In this document: positions 30,462 through 41,789 of the stretch, in pieces | Numbering within the stretch: the first letter of the stretch is position 1 | How the letters are laid out: each line of letters opens with the position of its first letter | Source of the DNA: Amanita rubescens | Taxonomy: Eukaryota > Basidiomycota > Agaricomycetes > Agaricales > Amanitaceae | Length of the DNA: 49,009 nucleotides | NCBI GenBank assembly: GCA_015039365.1 | Contig: WION01000392.1 | Location: forward strand, 1 to 49,009 | Direction: 5' to 3' | Notes under the pieces: model-generated | Told to the model about the DNA's origin: nothing | The model's database searches: none | The model's input: only the letters and a program-made list of their open reading frames with translations | Program-made: the position numbers and the translations under genes

Positions 30462-33400
30462 GAACAGCTTGCAATCAGAATTGGCATATTACACTTTGTT
30501 GGGAGTTTGTCGGAGCAGTTGACACTATTTATCTTATGATCATAGTCCTTTAGTGACCGTGACCGTGACTTGCGAAGGTCAATGTGACACATGTGACATT
30601 CTCCCTTTGTGCTTGACCACAACATAGTTATAACCATTCCACCATATCAGTTAACCATGGTCTGTAATTGAAGCCATGAACTTGATTGAAGTTGACAATT
30701 CTTTACACATTTCTAATGATCAACAGTCAACAGTGGCTGGCATGTCAGAAGGTTTTTTTAAAGGGGCTCAACACTTCATTGTAATGGGTGGCCAGTTTAC
30801 AGAGGTTCTTTGGTTTAAATGTATTTTATGTGGAGTCTGTTGATAACCCACTCAAGATAAATCATTTCAATGACCCACCTTCTCCAAACACTGCTTTACC
30901 AGATTTACCACCTATGAAGCTACCTAGTGCTTCCTTTACAGGCCGTGATCAATACTTGCAAAGCTTGAAGCTCCATTTTAACTCCAGTAATGAGGGAGGA
31001 AGGAAAGTATTCCTTTTGCATGGTCTAGGAGGCATTGGCAAGACTCAAATTTGCCTTAAATTCATTGAAGAAAATTCTGACTTGTGAGTGCCTTGACATG
31101 GCCAATAGCATGGAAAAGGAATAAATTATTCCAGGTTTTCTGATGTATTCTGGATTGATGCTTCTTCAGATAGTAACATTGAGCTTGGACTCAAGCAGAT
31201 AGCTCAAGCCTACAATGCCTCTCCAAGGAAAAAGCTTCAACTGGATCTATTCTCAAATGGATTTCAAACAGAGCCAAGTGGCTTATTGTCTATGATGGTG
31301 CAGATGGACATTATTCAGTGATTGAGAAATATCTCCCACCAGGAAAGGGAGGAAATATTTTGATAACTAGCAGAAATGCTGAATTAATGAGAATCACATT
31401 GAAGAAGAATTCAATGGGGGTTCTTGTCATGGAAAATGAAGAGGCTGTTTCCTTGCTTTTACAGTCAGCCATGCTTGATGAAGAACCTGACTATGTCATT
31501 GGTATGGCCAGAAAACTAGTATCAGAACTGGGTGGGATTCCACTTGCTATTGACCAAGCAGGGGGTTATATGCATTCCTGTGGTTGCAGCATTGATGATT
31601 ATCTGGAATTGTATGCAAAGCATAGAGATGAATTAATGTCAAGTCCTAACTTCAGAGGTGCATCAGATTATGGGACATCTACATATGGAACATGGGATGT
31701 TGCAATGCATGAAATGGAGAGGATTGCTGCAGAGGGCATGGAAGGAGAAGCTCATGCAGCACAAACTGCCATCAATTTATTGAGAATTTTTGCATTTCTG
31801 GATCATGCCAATATACCAGGAGAATTATTCAAGAATGCTGCTGAAAACTACATGAAGAGAAATGTAAATGAAGAATCAGAGGATGGGCTTCCATTATCAG
31901 TGAAACTCTTGGATTGTAAGACTTTGTTCTTGAGTGAGGAAGGTATATGGGATAAATTTGAATTTCTTTATGGGATTCAAGTCTTGCTATCTTTTTCCTT
32001 GATCAAGTCCCATAATCAGCTGTATTCAATGCATCTATTAGTGAATGCATGGAACAGGAGCAGACTACCAAAGGGAGAAGCTTCAGCACTTGTATCAGAA
32101 AGCAAGAGCAGTGTTATCTTGCTCAATAGTTCCTGATTATGCTGTTGATAACTATACATTTTGTCGAATGCTTGTACCACATCTTAGGTCAAGCACTTTG
32201 CATGCATTACAAATGAAGTTTGAAAACACCTATTATGATGATGAACATGAAAGATTTTCATTTGTTTTTTATTGTGTAGGGGGACTGGAATGAAAGTAAA
32301 AAGTTGCAGCAAGTGATAGGTGAGTGAGAGGAAGTGTGAGGCTTGGGCAGCATCATTTAACCACTCTTACGAGCATGAATAATTTAGCAATGACTTACAG
32401 TCATCAAGGAAGATGGGATGAGGCAGAGAAGCTGCAGTTGGAAGTGATGAATATAAGCAAAGCAAAGCTTGGACTGGATCATCCAAACACTCTTACAAAC
32501 ATGCACAATTTGGCAATGACTTACAGTCATCAAGGAAGATGGGATGAGGCAGAGAAGCTGCAGTTGGAAGTGATGAATATAAGCAAAGCAAAGCTTGGAC
32601 TGGATCATCCAAACACTCTTCTGAGCATGAACAATTTGGCAATCACTTACGGTGAACAAGGAAGATGGGATGAGGCACAGAAGATGCAGTTGGAAGTGAT
32701 GAATATAAGCAAAGCAAAGCTTGGATTGGATCATCCAAACACTCTTCTGAGCATGACAATTTGGCAATGACTTACAGTAACAAGGAAGATGGGATGAGGC
32801 AGAGAAGCTGCAGTTGGAAGTGATGAATATAAGCAAAGTGCAAAGCTTGGAACTGGATCATCCAAACACTCTTCTGAAGCATGAACAATTTGGCAATGAC
32901 TTACAGTCATCAAGGGAAGATGGGATGAGGCAGAGAAACTGCAGTTGGAAGTGATGAATATAAGCAAAGCAAAGCTTGGACTGGATCATCCAAACACTCT
33001 TCAAGCATGAACAATTTGGCAGTACATTACAGTAATCAAGGAAGATGGGATGAGGCAGAGAAGCTGCAATTGGAAGTGATGGAATATAAGCAAAGCAAAG
33101 CTTGGACTGGATCATCCAAACACTCTTATGAGCATGAACTAATTTGGCAATTGACTTACAATAAACAAGGAAGATGGGATGAGGCAGAGAAGCTGCAATG
33201 GAAGTGATGAATATAAGCAAAGCAAAGCTTGGACTGGATCATCCAAACACTCTTCTGAGCATGAACAATTTGGCAATGACTTATGATAATCAAGGAAGAT
33301 GGATGAGGCAGAGAAGCTGCAGTTGGAAGTGTTGGAAAAAAGAAAAACACAGATTGGGCTAGGACCATCCAGACACTCTAGATAGCATGGCTGGCTTGTC

Positions 33401-34700
33401 ATTGATATATTGGGATCAGGGTAAATGGGATGAAGCACAGGCCTTGTTAGCTCATGCTGTTGACAAGATGCAACAAGTTATAGGGTATCAACACCCAAGC
33501 ACCCTTGGTTACATGAAAGAACTTGACAATCTTTCTAAAGCAAGGGATCAGATAAATTCACAAGAAATAGCACCATCATTGGTATGTTGCAGCTTGCACA
33601 CTTGAACTTCAAGTATTTCACTTACATCTGATATAAGTAACCTCTACACAATTTCAAGAAACAAGAAAATATGGAAGTCACAACCTAGCTTTAAGTAGTT
33701 TTACATCTGTGTTCAGAGTGTAATATAAACAGCCTTGAGCCAAGGAATCAAAGTATTGATGATATATTTATAAGAGAAACACAGTATCATTGAATCACAC
33801 TATATAACCAAACTATATGTACACATGTCCAAAAATATACTGATTCGCGACCGCCATCACTGATTCTTGGGCTCGTACCTAATCCCCTCCTGAGGACATT
33901 TACCAGGGGAGGGAGCATCGATGGGGACGAATGACCCATCAATGACAGAGCCTTGAAGGTTGAACCATATGTAGGCTTCGTTCAAGTATTTGCCGTGACA
34001 ATCAAAGGAAGGCATCGCCTACGCATCACCATCGTAAGTTTGATATATACTTCGATGTTAAATAAGCTTACACCAAAGGCGGATGATAGAGCGGACTCGA
34101 GATCGGAGAGGGAGTAGGTTTTGTGACTGGAAGGCGTGATACCCGCGTTAGAGAGAGCGTTGTAGATATTGTATTGCTGGTGAACGGGTCAACGACGCTA
34201 GCCAAAATGGGCGCCGAAGGGGTATAAGCTTACCTGGAAAAGTCCGACGGCGGTCTGGAAAAACGCGACGGCTTCGGCTCCTGTTGGGCTGTCTGGGGAA
34301 AGACAGCTTGGGTTCAAGGTGCTGTGGCGCGGTTTCAACAATCAAGCGTCGGGAATAGTAAATCAACCGACTCACCTGTAGCACGTTCCGTGTTTATCCC
34401 ATTCGTGCTAGGGTCTGGAGTGAGATACGAAACAGGATTAACGGCACATTTACCTCCCAGAAATGTTCAGTCTGGCCGTGATTATCGACCCAGTACGTCT
34501 GCATAAACGACAAGGTATCACCTGCACCTTGGTCGCTAAGTAACTATGGCAATAATGTTAGCTAGCGCGGCTGAGGAGGATAAATCGGGCATACACCGCC
34601 TATATTGGTATAATCACGCGACGAATCGCATCCTTGGTCCCATTTACCATCGCAGCTGTGCAAGGAATCAGCGCACAGACGTCCATATACGGACAAGCTC
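30462..34700 (+). repeat. segmental duplication copy 2 (NLR3 + intact RNase T2)
   Basis: Counterpart of 21285-25835. It lacks the solo LTR and keeps the RNase T2 gene complete. The matching start is CAGAATTGGCATATTACAC at about 30477. Confidence 0.8.
30742..33698 (+). pseudogene. NB-ARC-TPR NLR paralogue (NLR3), several frameshifts
   Basis: Exon 1 (30742-30804) encodes a GFFKGAQHFIVMGGQF motif, exon 2 (30857-31083) carries GLGGIGKT, and exon 3 starts at 31135. Compared with NLR2, a base is missing near 31228 (CCAAGGAAAAAG for CCAGAGGCAAAAG), shifting the frame before Walker B. Another shift lies near 32085. The NB-ARC core between them is open and almost identical to NLR2. The TPR array (about seven units) is in frame to 32750, then is hit by at least eight 1-2 nt indels up to 33380. 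The terminal capping segment (33387-33605) and a basic end, NKKIWKSQPSF, remain recognisable. It is a pseudogene as read; the density of indels in a repeat array could also reflect assembly error. Confidence 0.82.
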
Positions 34701-35165
34701 TTACTGGTTAGGCCACAATCCTAACGACCGGGGTAGGTCAGTTGACTGACACACACACTGCCTCGCAACGACACTCACCATGTATAGTCCAACTATCAGA
34801 AGGCCCGCTAGGCGGATGCGTATCCCAAAACTACACGAACGTGCGCGCGCTCGTCAGCAACATGACAAAAAAACCGTCATAGTGACGAACCTGCGTCAAA
34901 GAGATAAGACCCTGCAAAATATGAGTACGTTGTCATCCTTTTTTTATATATTAAAATCCCGACTTACCCCTGGATATTCGTAACAACACAAATTTGACCT
35001 GTCAGCGTTGGGCGTACAAGACGCTGGAGAGTTGACGGGGCAACTACTACTTCTAGCACTAGACGAGAGGGAAGAGGGAACCTGAAAGAATCCATCCGGA
35101 TGGGTAACTGCCAAAACCGACGCGGCCAAGACGGCAACATAAACTAAGGAAGGAGAGAGCAGCAT
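33857..35165 (-). CDS. secreted ribonuclease T2 (intact)
   Basis: Ten exons: 34968-35165, 34891-34911, 34779-34830, 34705-34720, 34595-34655, 34454-34543, 34376-34407, 34234-34321, 34072-34176 and 33857-34018. All are in phase and give about 274 aa. A signal peptide (MLLSPSLVYVAVLAASVLA) is followed by a Ser-rich stretch and CCYEYPG. CAS I is WTIHGLWPN (Asn replaces the usual Asp) and CAS II is HEWDKHGTC, so the catalytic His and Glu residues are there. The exon lengths 21, 52, 16, 61 and 105 are the same as in the paralogue at 1658-9329, but two of that gene's introns are missing. The start is 264 bp from the divergent rhodanese-domain gene. It is the only RNase T2 in the window free of obvious interruption. 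Confidence 0.9.
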
Positions 35166-35429
35166 GGTAGCAGTGATGGTGGAAATACCAAGTGGGGGAA
35201 AGGTTCGCCTACGTCGTTTATGTATTTAATCCCGGTGGGAAAATAAGTAGGTTGCGTTCGGTTAAACGAGTACATTGTTACTGGCCGCAATACACTGAAC
35301 CCAGGTCAGTGGCGTGGTGAAGGAAGATTAGAATTACCCACTTTGACAGCCACTTTGATGGTAGATACTAAGATAGTGATGTGACGTGACAAACGTGACT
35401 TTTCAACCCTGACTTGAACCCACGCACAC

Positions 35430-36576
35430 ATGTCGACGTATCGCAGCGAAAGCTTAAGCAGCCTTGGCGCGCTCGTTCGTCGTGACGAGGCCAAGCTCAA
35501 GCTCAAACCGGCGCCAACGAGCAGTTCGATTATCACCGTTCCAACTGCACCTCTCCGCACGCTAGACGATATCCGGAACCAAGTCGCGCACGAAGTCGCC
35601 ATGCGCGCCATCGCCAAAGGCAGAGTGCACGACGGTGAGTGACGAAGTCGTCACGAGCCACCCACCCCAACAACGCGTACACTCACGCCCTTGTATGTGA
35701 AAAAAAAAGGCGTACGAACAGGCGTATGCCTCACATTTTCAAAATCATCCGACGAAACGTTTCTTTTCACCGTCGGCTCGGTGATCCAAGAAAACTTGTT
35801 ATTACAAGATCATTTGTTTATCATCGGCACGACTGGAGGCGCGTCGGACGAATCTTCTTTTCCAGCGACAAGAGAGATTCAAACCGTTAATACCCTCTTG
35901 ATTTGCGGGTCGTCGTTTGACCAAATCGACCGTGCGAGGTTATTGACGGGGTCTAAATTCCTCGGACGGATCGTTAGCGCGACGGATACGCTACCGAATA
36001 AACAGTGGCTCGCGAGTGTCATTGACCTCGGTGCAAGTCCGTACGATGAAGACGCGTTGTGGGATGTGGCGGTGAAAGCTGTACGTGGAGGAGGAACGCG
36101 GGATCCGAAGAGTCCGCCGGAGGGGTCGAAAGGGATCGAGGAGATGTTGGAAGAGGCACGTGTGAGGTTGGTTAGGCTCACGCCTGAAGAAGCGTTCGCT
36201 GAGTTGGTGAATGGAGGAAGCACCACCGCGTTCCTGGTTGACATTCGACCGGCGGAGGAGAGGGAGCGAGAAGGCGGAATAGGTGGATCGTTGATCATAG
36301 AGCGCAACGTGCTAGAGTGGAGATTTGACCCTCGGTGTGAAGCCCGCCTGACCATCGCGGACAGGTACGATCTGAGAGTGATTGTGTTCTGTCAAGAAGG
36401 ATACACGTCCAGGTGGGTTCCGACAAGCTGTGTGGTAAAAAAAGTTGACGGAATGGGATAGTTTGGCAGCGCACTCGTTGCAGCAGCTAGGATTGTCGAA
36501 TGCGACTGACATAATCGGGGGATACAAGGCTTGGCGAGAGGCGGGATTGCCATATGATGGACCGGAGGTAACGTAA
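35430..36576 (+). CDS. rhodanese-domain protein
   Basis: Three exons (35430-35634, 35710-36412, 36462-36576), all in phase, give about 340 aa. The C-terminal third is a rhodanese fold: FLVDIRPAEEREREGGIGGS, then VIVFCQEGYTSS with Cys in the active-site loop, then the closing DIIGGYKAWREAGLP. Such domains carry sulfur or act as phosphatase-like modules. The N-terminal two thirds (VCLTFSKSSDETFLF, NTLLICGSSFDQIDRARLLT, then the WLASVIDLGASPYDEDALWDV block) I do not recognise with confidence. A degraded copy of this gene lies at 325-1015. It is divergent from the RNase T2 gene and convergent with the membrane-protein gene at 36742. Confidence 0.8.
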
Positions 36577-36741
36577 AATGGCGACCACATGGTACCTGAG
36601 CGTTCCTGCGTTCCACATGAAAGATACCATATATAAACGTGCCGGTGAAATTAAATATAAGTTACGCTCTTATATGTATTAGCGCAGTCCACGTTTATGA
36701 CCATACGAAAAAAAACAATTGAATACAGCAGCATGGTAAGA

Positions 36742-37851
36742 TTACGATTGGTGATGGTGCTCGGATGGACGCGAAGCGTCCTGCGAGGCCCTTATGGTCT
36801 CTACGCTCGGATGATCGGCAACTGTGGAAAGTCCGGGTGGATTGTCCGGAACTTCGTCGAGCGAGCTAGGTTCCCTCCGGCTGAGCCTGGAGGCTTGGGA
36901 GGAGCAAATAGTGGAGACTTCCTCGATCGGGGGTAATTGAGCAAGCACGGTGGAATTTCGATTCGTGAGTCGCATGACGGAATCGTACATGGGAGGTGGG
37001 TCGAGCACCGCGGTTGGATTGGGCGGTGGGTGGGTATAGCGGGGCAATGGGACGCGGGCTGAAGCGGATGCTGTGGAAGAAGGGGGGAGATGGAGAGAAA
37101 GACCCTGTGTACGCTCGAGCTCTGCTTGACGCTGTCTTCGGACGCGGAGACGCTGACGGCGGATTTTAATGATACTAATAGCGAGACCGAGGGAGAATAA
37201 AGACGTGATGCCGACGCTTGCCGCTATGGCGCCTGCGATTGCGCCGATCTGCTCTTGACTGCTTTGATTTCTTGGGCAAGTCAGGGACGAGCTTTGCACA
37301 AAGATTGTAGGTACTCACGGGATACTTGTAGCCGTCAGGGAAGATTGGGTTGAATTGTCTGTCGCTGTTGCTTGACGAGGCTGAATACGCAGAACAGGAG
37401 TGGAATCCACTGTGTAAACAAGTTGGTCAAAGAGAAATATTGAGTCTGGTGCGACATCAACGCGGAGGGTATGGAAAGTATTTGGGAGAGCGGTTTGAGC
37501 GAGTACGAGAGGATCTGTAGGAATCTGGGCATAGGGAGAAAGGGGTAGACCGTCGAGGGAAAAAGAAAGGTTGAGAAAAAGAGGTTGGGGAATAGAATAG
37601 AGATACAAGGCTGTGCCTGTACAAGGTGAGGAAGACTGAGGTGAGTAAGAAGAAGTATATAACGAACCTCGAAAGCTCAGCTGAAAGGCAGCATTCTGGG
37701 AATGGATTGAACGGTGACAAGAAGAGCTAGAAATGTCCCAGGCGTCATTGGGAATATATAGAACTTCATTGTCGTCATGGTCAATGGTGATATTGGCTTG
37801 CATTGCTTTAGATAAGGCAAAGAAGGCGAGGATAATAACATGGGTGAGCAT
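36742..37851 (-). CDS. type I membrane protein, unknown function
   Basis: Two exons (37319-37851 and 36742-37270, in phase) give about 353 aa from the ATG at 37851, chosen because it starts directly at a signal peptide (MLTHVIILAFFALSKA). The ectodomain of about 160 residues (with LYIPNDAWDISSSSCHRS and VDVAPDSIFLFDQLVYTVD) looks like a beta-sandwich of the kind common in basidiomycete surface proteins. A membrane helix follows (IGAIAGAIAASVGITSLFSL and on), then a basic RRQRLRVRRQRQ stop-transfer. The cytosolic tail is Ser/Pro-rich with PPPMYDS. Role unknown; a sensor or cell-wall adhesion protein is possible from topology alone. Confidence 0.75.
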
Positions 37852-37932
37852 GGGCGTATGCAAAGCGCAAAGGCATCGCACCACGAACGTTCCTCTGCCA
37901 TACGCTCCCATCAAACCATCATTACCGCTCTA
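37852..37932. promoter_or_regulatory. 81 bp bidirectional promoter
   Basis: Only 81 bp separate the start codons of the membrane-protein gene (minus) and VPS36 (plus), so both leaders and core promoters must overlap here or extend into each other's 5' regions. Confidence 0.6.
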
Positions 37933-39318
37933 ATGGCACTTGACCGCTGCACTGCTTCCGTCACTCCCGCCCGTCCCGACGAAAGATTCATAGTTGAAGT
38001 TGATAATGTCGGTATTTATCAAGGGTATGTTTAATTACACGTTCAACTCTATCCTCACCGCCCTAGCATTCACAAGGTTCCCCAAAGACAAGCCGGTCAA
38101 ATTCGTCTCTCAGATTTCAGACTTTGTTATCTCGACAATACAAACTCGCTTCTCTCTTTTCAACTTCACCTCGCTCAAATCCTTCAATCTGATTATTATG
38201 CCGGTCTCTTTACCTCATCTCCAAAAGTCACTCTCCATCTCACTCCTGCTCCTCAACAATCAGATTGGTTCTGCCACGTCTGCTCCTTCAATAACCCTTA
38301 TGTACTCAACGTCTGCTCTCTTTGCGGCGTTCCTCAACCTCCCCAATCCCCATCCACGTCATGTCCCGCTTGCACCTTTCTCAACCCTCCCGATAGATCC
38401 ACATGCGAGATTTGCGAATCTCCACTAGATGACATTCTCATTATCAAACTCAGTTTTAGAAAAGGTGGAGACAAGCCTTTTTACGCTGCCCTCAAACGCG
38501 CCCTCCAAGCCAAAGCATGGCTCGCCGCGCCCTCTACCAGCAGCAGCACGACAACCGGCACAGGAATCAGCGGTATCCTCCACACCGCAAAAGCATCTGC
38601 GCAGGGCCAACAAGACCACCTCAAAGACGCTCTACAAGACTTGGAAGCTCTCATGGCCAAAGCCAAAGACATGGTCACTCTCGCCGCCGACCTCAACGAA
38701 AAACTCTCGGCTACACGCGCATCCGAGCCGGAAGAAGCGACTTTTATCCGGTCCTCCCTCTCCCAGCTCGGCTTGCAAATGCCAAACGCGCCAGTAACCC
38801 TCGACATGATCAAAGACGAACGAAAATGGTTCGAATCCCTCGCGAGAGAGCTCGCCCACGTTTTTTTACAGGGTATCATGAAAAATCGCGGTATCGTCGC
38901 TCTCGACGAAGTCTGGGGAGGTTGGAATCGAGCTAGAGGTGTAGCTCTTATCCCTCCCGCGACTTTTTTGCAAGTCGTCCCTCTTTTGCCGTTATATACG
39001 ACTCCTACGATCCATATGCGCACTCTCGACTCGGGATTGACCGTACTCCATACTCCACCGTATACTCCTGCCGCTTTTGCTTCCCGTCTCACTGGTTTTC
39101 TCTCTCTCGTTGGTCCGCAGACAACGACAGAGATTGCAATCGAGGAGGGCTTGTCTTTTAGCCTCGTCAACGAGCTCGTGCACGCCGTCGAGGTAGAGAG
39201 TCACATTATCAGAGACGACGCGAGTACAGCCTTGGCCGGCGGCGGAGGTGTAGCAGGCGCTCAAGTCAGATGGTGGGTAAACTTCTTTCAGGGTTACATC
39301 TGGGACGGACAAACATAG
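37933..39318 (+). CDS. VPS36: ESCRT-II subunit Vps36
   Basis: Vps36 is the ESCRT-II subunit that binds phosphoinositide and ubiquitin through its GLUE domain and helps sort cargo into multivesicular bodies. Two exons (37933-38024, 38067-39318, in phase) give about 447 aa. The N terminus is a split GLUE domain (RFIVEVDNVGIYQG, then GQIRLSDFRLCYLD). Inserted in it are two NZF/RanBP2-type zinc fingers: CHVCSFNNPYVLNVCSLC and CPACTFLNPPDRSTCEIC. The domain resumes with ILIIKLSFRKGGDKPFYAAL. The C-terminal half is the ESCRT-II winged-helix pair (ARELAHVFLQGIMKNRGIVAL, then TTEIAIEEGLSFSLVNELV), ending QVRWWVNFFQGYIWDGQ. The NZF insert is as in yeast Vps36. The gene is convergent with the mitochondrial carrier gene, with 22 bp between stop codons. 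Confidence 0.93.
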
Positions 39319-39340
39319 TAAACTTCTATAATAATGATAT

Positions 39341-40887
39341 CTAGTACGGAGGTCCCAACACTAGTATTAGACGTTGTTAGCAATTGTATCATAACATGAC
39401 GCATAGACGCACCTTGTCTAAATACCCCCAGAGTAAACTCTACCACGAGCAACAACACTCCGCCTCCGGGTGCCAACCGCAACACTTTGGGTACAAAGCC
39501 CTTGTACAGCGCTGCCAACCCTTCCTCGCGAGCGATCGTGACAAGCGCGGGGTATGTCCAATTATACTTGGGCGCTACGCCAGGTACCTTGGTCGCTCCT
39601 TGTATACGCGATTTCACCACCTAAATAAAGGGGGGCGTCAGTGTCGCTCAAAAAAACATGTCGCTCTCACATCAAACCTGAGTTTTACTATAAAAATCAA
39701 CTCTCCCGTGATGCGAGCAAACCACTTACGGTGTATTCAATGCCGTCCCTGCAAACCCTCCAATAGATCCAGATATGAAATTGTTGAGTAATTGACCCTG
39801 TTGAGTCTATATCATACAGTCAATTTCGAGCACTTGCCAGGGTGGTATTCGTTTCAAACTTACTTCGGCTTTGGGGAGTTTAGTCCGAACTTGGAATATA
39901 CACCCAAAGTATCCTCCGTTCCACCAAAAGTGCCTAACGAACGAAACGAAACGAAACGAACGTGTCATTATTTGGGTGTTGTGTCCGCATGGTGTGTGTG
40001 TTCTAACCTCCAAAGGTCGATTCCATCCCCGCATAGAGACCTAACAATCCTTCCTTTCGTACGATTTGAGTTAGGACATCCATAGGTCCCTTGAATGTAG
40101 ACGATTTATCTTGAAGCCTAAACGCCACGATCAGAGAAAGAAAAAACTTTTTTTTTAACTTGGGTGGGCTTTACTTGATCTTGACTAGTTCAAACGGTAC
40201 CACGACGAAACTCTCCTAATAGGGGACCAGTGATATGTAGGTGTGCAAGCGCGGAAAAAAAGGAACGTACTCACGGTAGCGCCTGCGCTACACCCTGTTA
40301 GGATAGATAGCTGTTGCGTCATTTTTTTCTCTCCCGATAAGTTCTAAGTACGTCTTGCCCCAAAAGTCGTTGGCGGCGCTAGTACACATGGCGTTAAGAC
40401 TCGGTGGCGGTTGGGTGTAGGTATAATACCAACAATTTGACGGCACGCTTTGGGGCTTCCAGCAAAAGTGGGGGAACGAGTCCTCTATACAGTCGACCAA
40501 ACCTGAAAACGCAGAAGATAAACAAAACGCCGGATCGTATATGTGGCCTACTTACCCTTCGTCCTTGATAATGGAAGTGAAGGAGCTAACCAAACCTTGA
40601 CTCTTCCCCGTCGATAGCTGCATCCGTGTCTTGACCTATTACGGTAGGGGTTTTTTTACTGTTGTACACAGCCATGCATACATGTACCTACAACATCTGA
40701 AAGAAAAAGTTTATCGTCAAATAAAGCAGAAAAGCAAACACACCCACCTAGAGGGTAAAAAGTTAGAATCTCCGATACACCCGCAATCGCTCCGGCGGTA
40801 AAATTAGCAATAAACGGAGAGCTGTTATAAATAATCAGTATACAACAAACATTTACAGTGGGACTTGAACTCACGCTTTTTCTGTTG
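39341..40887 (-). CDS. mitochondrial 2-oxodicarboxylate carrier (Odc1/2 type), two indels
   Basis: An inner-membrane carrier of the SLC25 family that exchanges 2-oxoadipate or 2-oxoglutarate. Exons found are 40875-40887, 40748-40821, 40692-40696, 40556-40635, 40434-40502, 40275-40378, 40175-40215, 40008-40117, 39864-39933, 39730-39806, 39671-39677, 39413-39620 and 39341-39360. The start exon is unresolved. The three carrier signatures are YPLDVVKTRMQL, VVPFELVKIKLQ and TPFDVVKSRIQG; the C terminus is LYKGFVPKVLRLAPGGGVLL...FRQVLGPPY. The first and third signatures are each split by a microexon (5 nt and 7 nt). Two single-base problems occur: A7 near 40322-40328, where six would keep frame, and TTT near 40011-40013, where four T would give the expected STFWRHFWWNGG. 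Both are homopolymers, so sequencing error is as likely as decay. Confidence 0.82.
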
Positions 40888-41034
40888 CTGAGCCATTTGG
40901 GTGTTGGCGGAGGTAAGTAAGAGGTATCGGCACAGAAATCGGAGCATCGGAAACCTCGGGTTCGTGGTTTATTTGTCTCTGTGTATGCTTTCAGTTCGCC
41001 TCCGAAGCGATGCATGGATGGTCAAATCTCCTAG

Positions 41035-41095
41035 CCTGGCCGGCATCTGATCCCCTGGACAGGCGTTACTCCGTAAATCGAAGGCTTCCGAAGGC
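41035..41095 (+). pseudogene. SRP9 exon 2 fragment
   Basis: The words CGTTACTCCGTAAA, GGAAGGCTTCCGA-like sequence and GGCAAACTCG match exon 2 of the SRP9 gene at 44363-44431 with a few changes, including the preceding acceptor CAG. No other SRP9 exon accompanies it. It is joined directly to an RNase T2 fragment. Confidence 0.7.
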
Positions 41096-41099
41096 AAAC

Positions 41100-41670
41100 T
41101 CGCCGCGCAGTTGCGATGGCAAAATGGGACAAAGGATGAGATCCGTCGCAGGACTTAGTACACCAATATAGGCGATGTATGTCTGTTTTGTCCTCAGCTA
41201 ATATCATTTCATGTAGGGACGGAGGTGCAGGTTACACCTCTACAGATGTACTGGATTGACAACCACGGCCAGACTGAACATTTCTGGGAGGTAGGTAACC
41301 TTACTTTGTGCAGTTAACGCTCACACCCTGAGCTTAGCACGATACAGGTGAATCGTTCGATCTGCTGCACTCAATGCTTGATCGTTTATTTAAACCGCAC
41401 CGCAGTACCTTGAACCCAAGTCGTCTTCCCCAGATGGCAGCCAAACGGGAGCCGAAGCTGTCGCGTTTGTCCAAACCGATATCCCTTCTGCGCCCATTTT
41501 GGCTACTAGTATCATTAACCCGATACCCTCTCCAACGCGGGTATTACGCCTTCCAGTTACAGAACCTACTCCCTCGCCGAGCTCGAATCCACACTATCAT
41601 CCTCCTTCCTGAGGTATATCAAACTTATGGCGATGACCTGTCCTTCGATTTTCGCCTGTCAAATATGTGG
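41100..41670 (+). pseudogene. RNase T2 relic
   Basis: It follows the intact gene at 33857-35165 through exons 5 to 9: TGCGATGGCAAAATGGGACA, then the exon with TACTGGATTGACAACCACGG (YWIDNHGQTEHFWE), a remnant of the CAS II exon reduced to CACGATACAG, then AGTACCTTGAACCCAAGTCG, and finally CGCGGGTATTACGCCTTCC. The deletion removes the CAS II histidine and many stops follow. The first exons are replaced by an SRP9 fragment. Confidence 0.8.
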
Positions 41671-41789
41671 AGTCGAACTGCGGTTCTAGAACTGAACTTC
41701 GGCATCACTATCGTGGCGTATTATCGTGGGGAGTTGAGATTTTTTATTTTCCTCTCATCTGATAAAAATTGGCTCGAATAGCCGCGTTT

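Noticed and set aside
38481..39170. Minus-strand frame of 229 codons
   Set aside because: It is fully antisense to the well-supported VPS36 exon.
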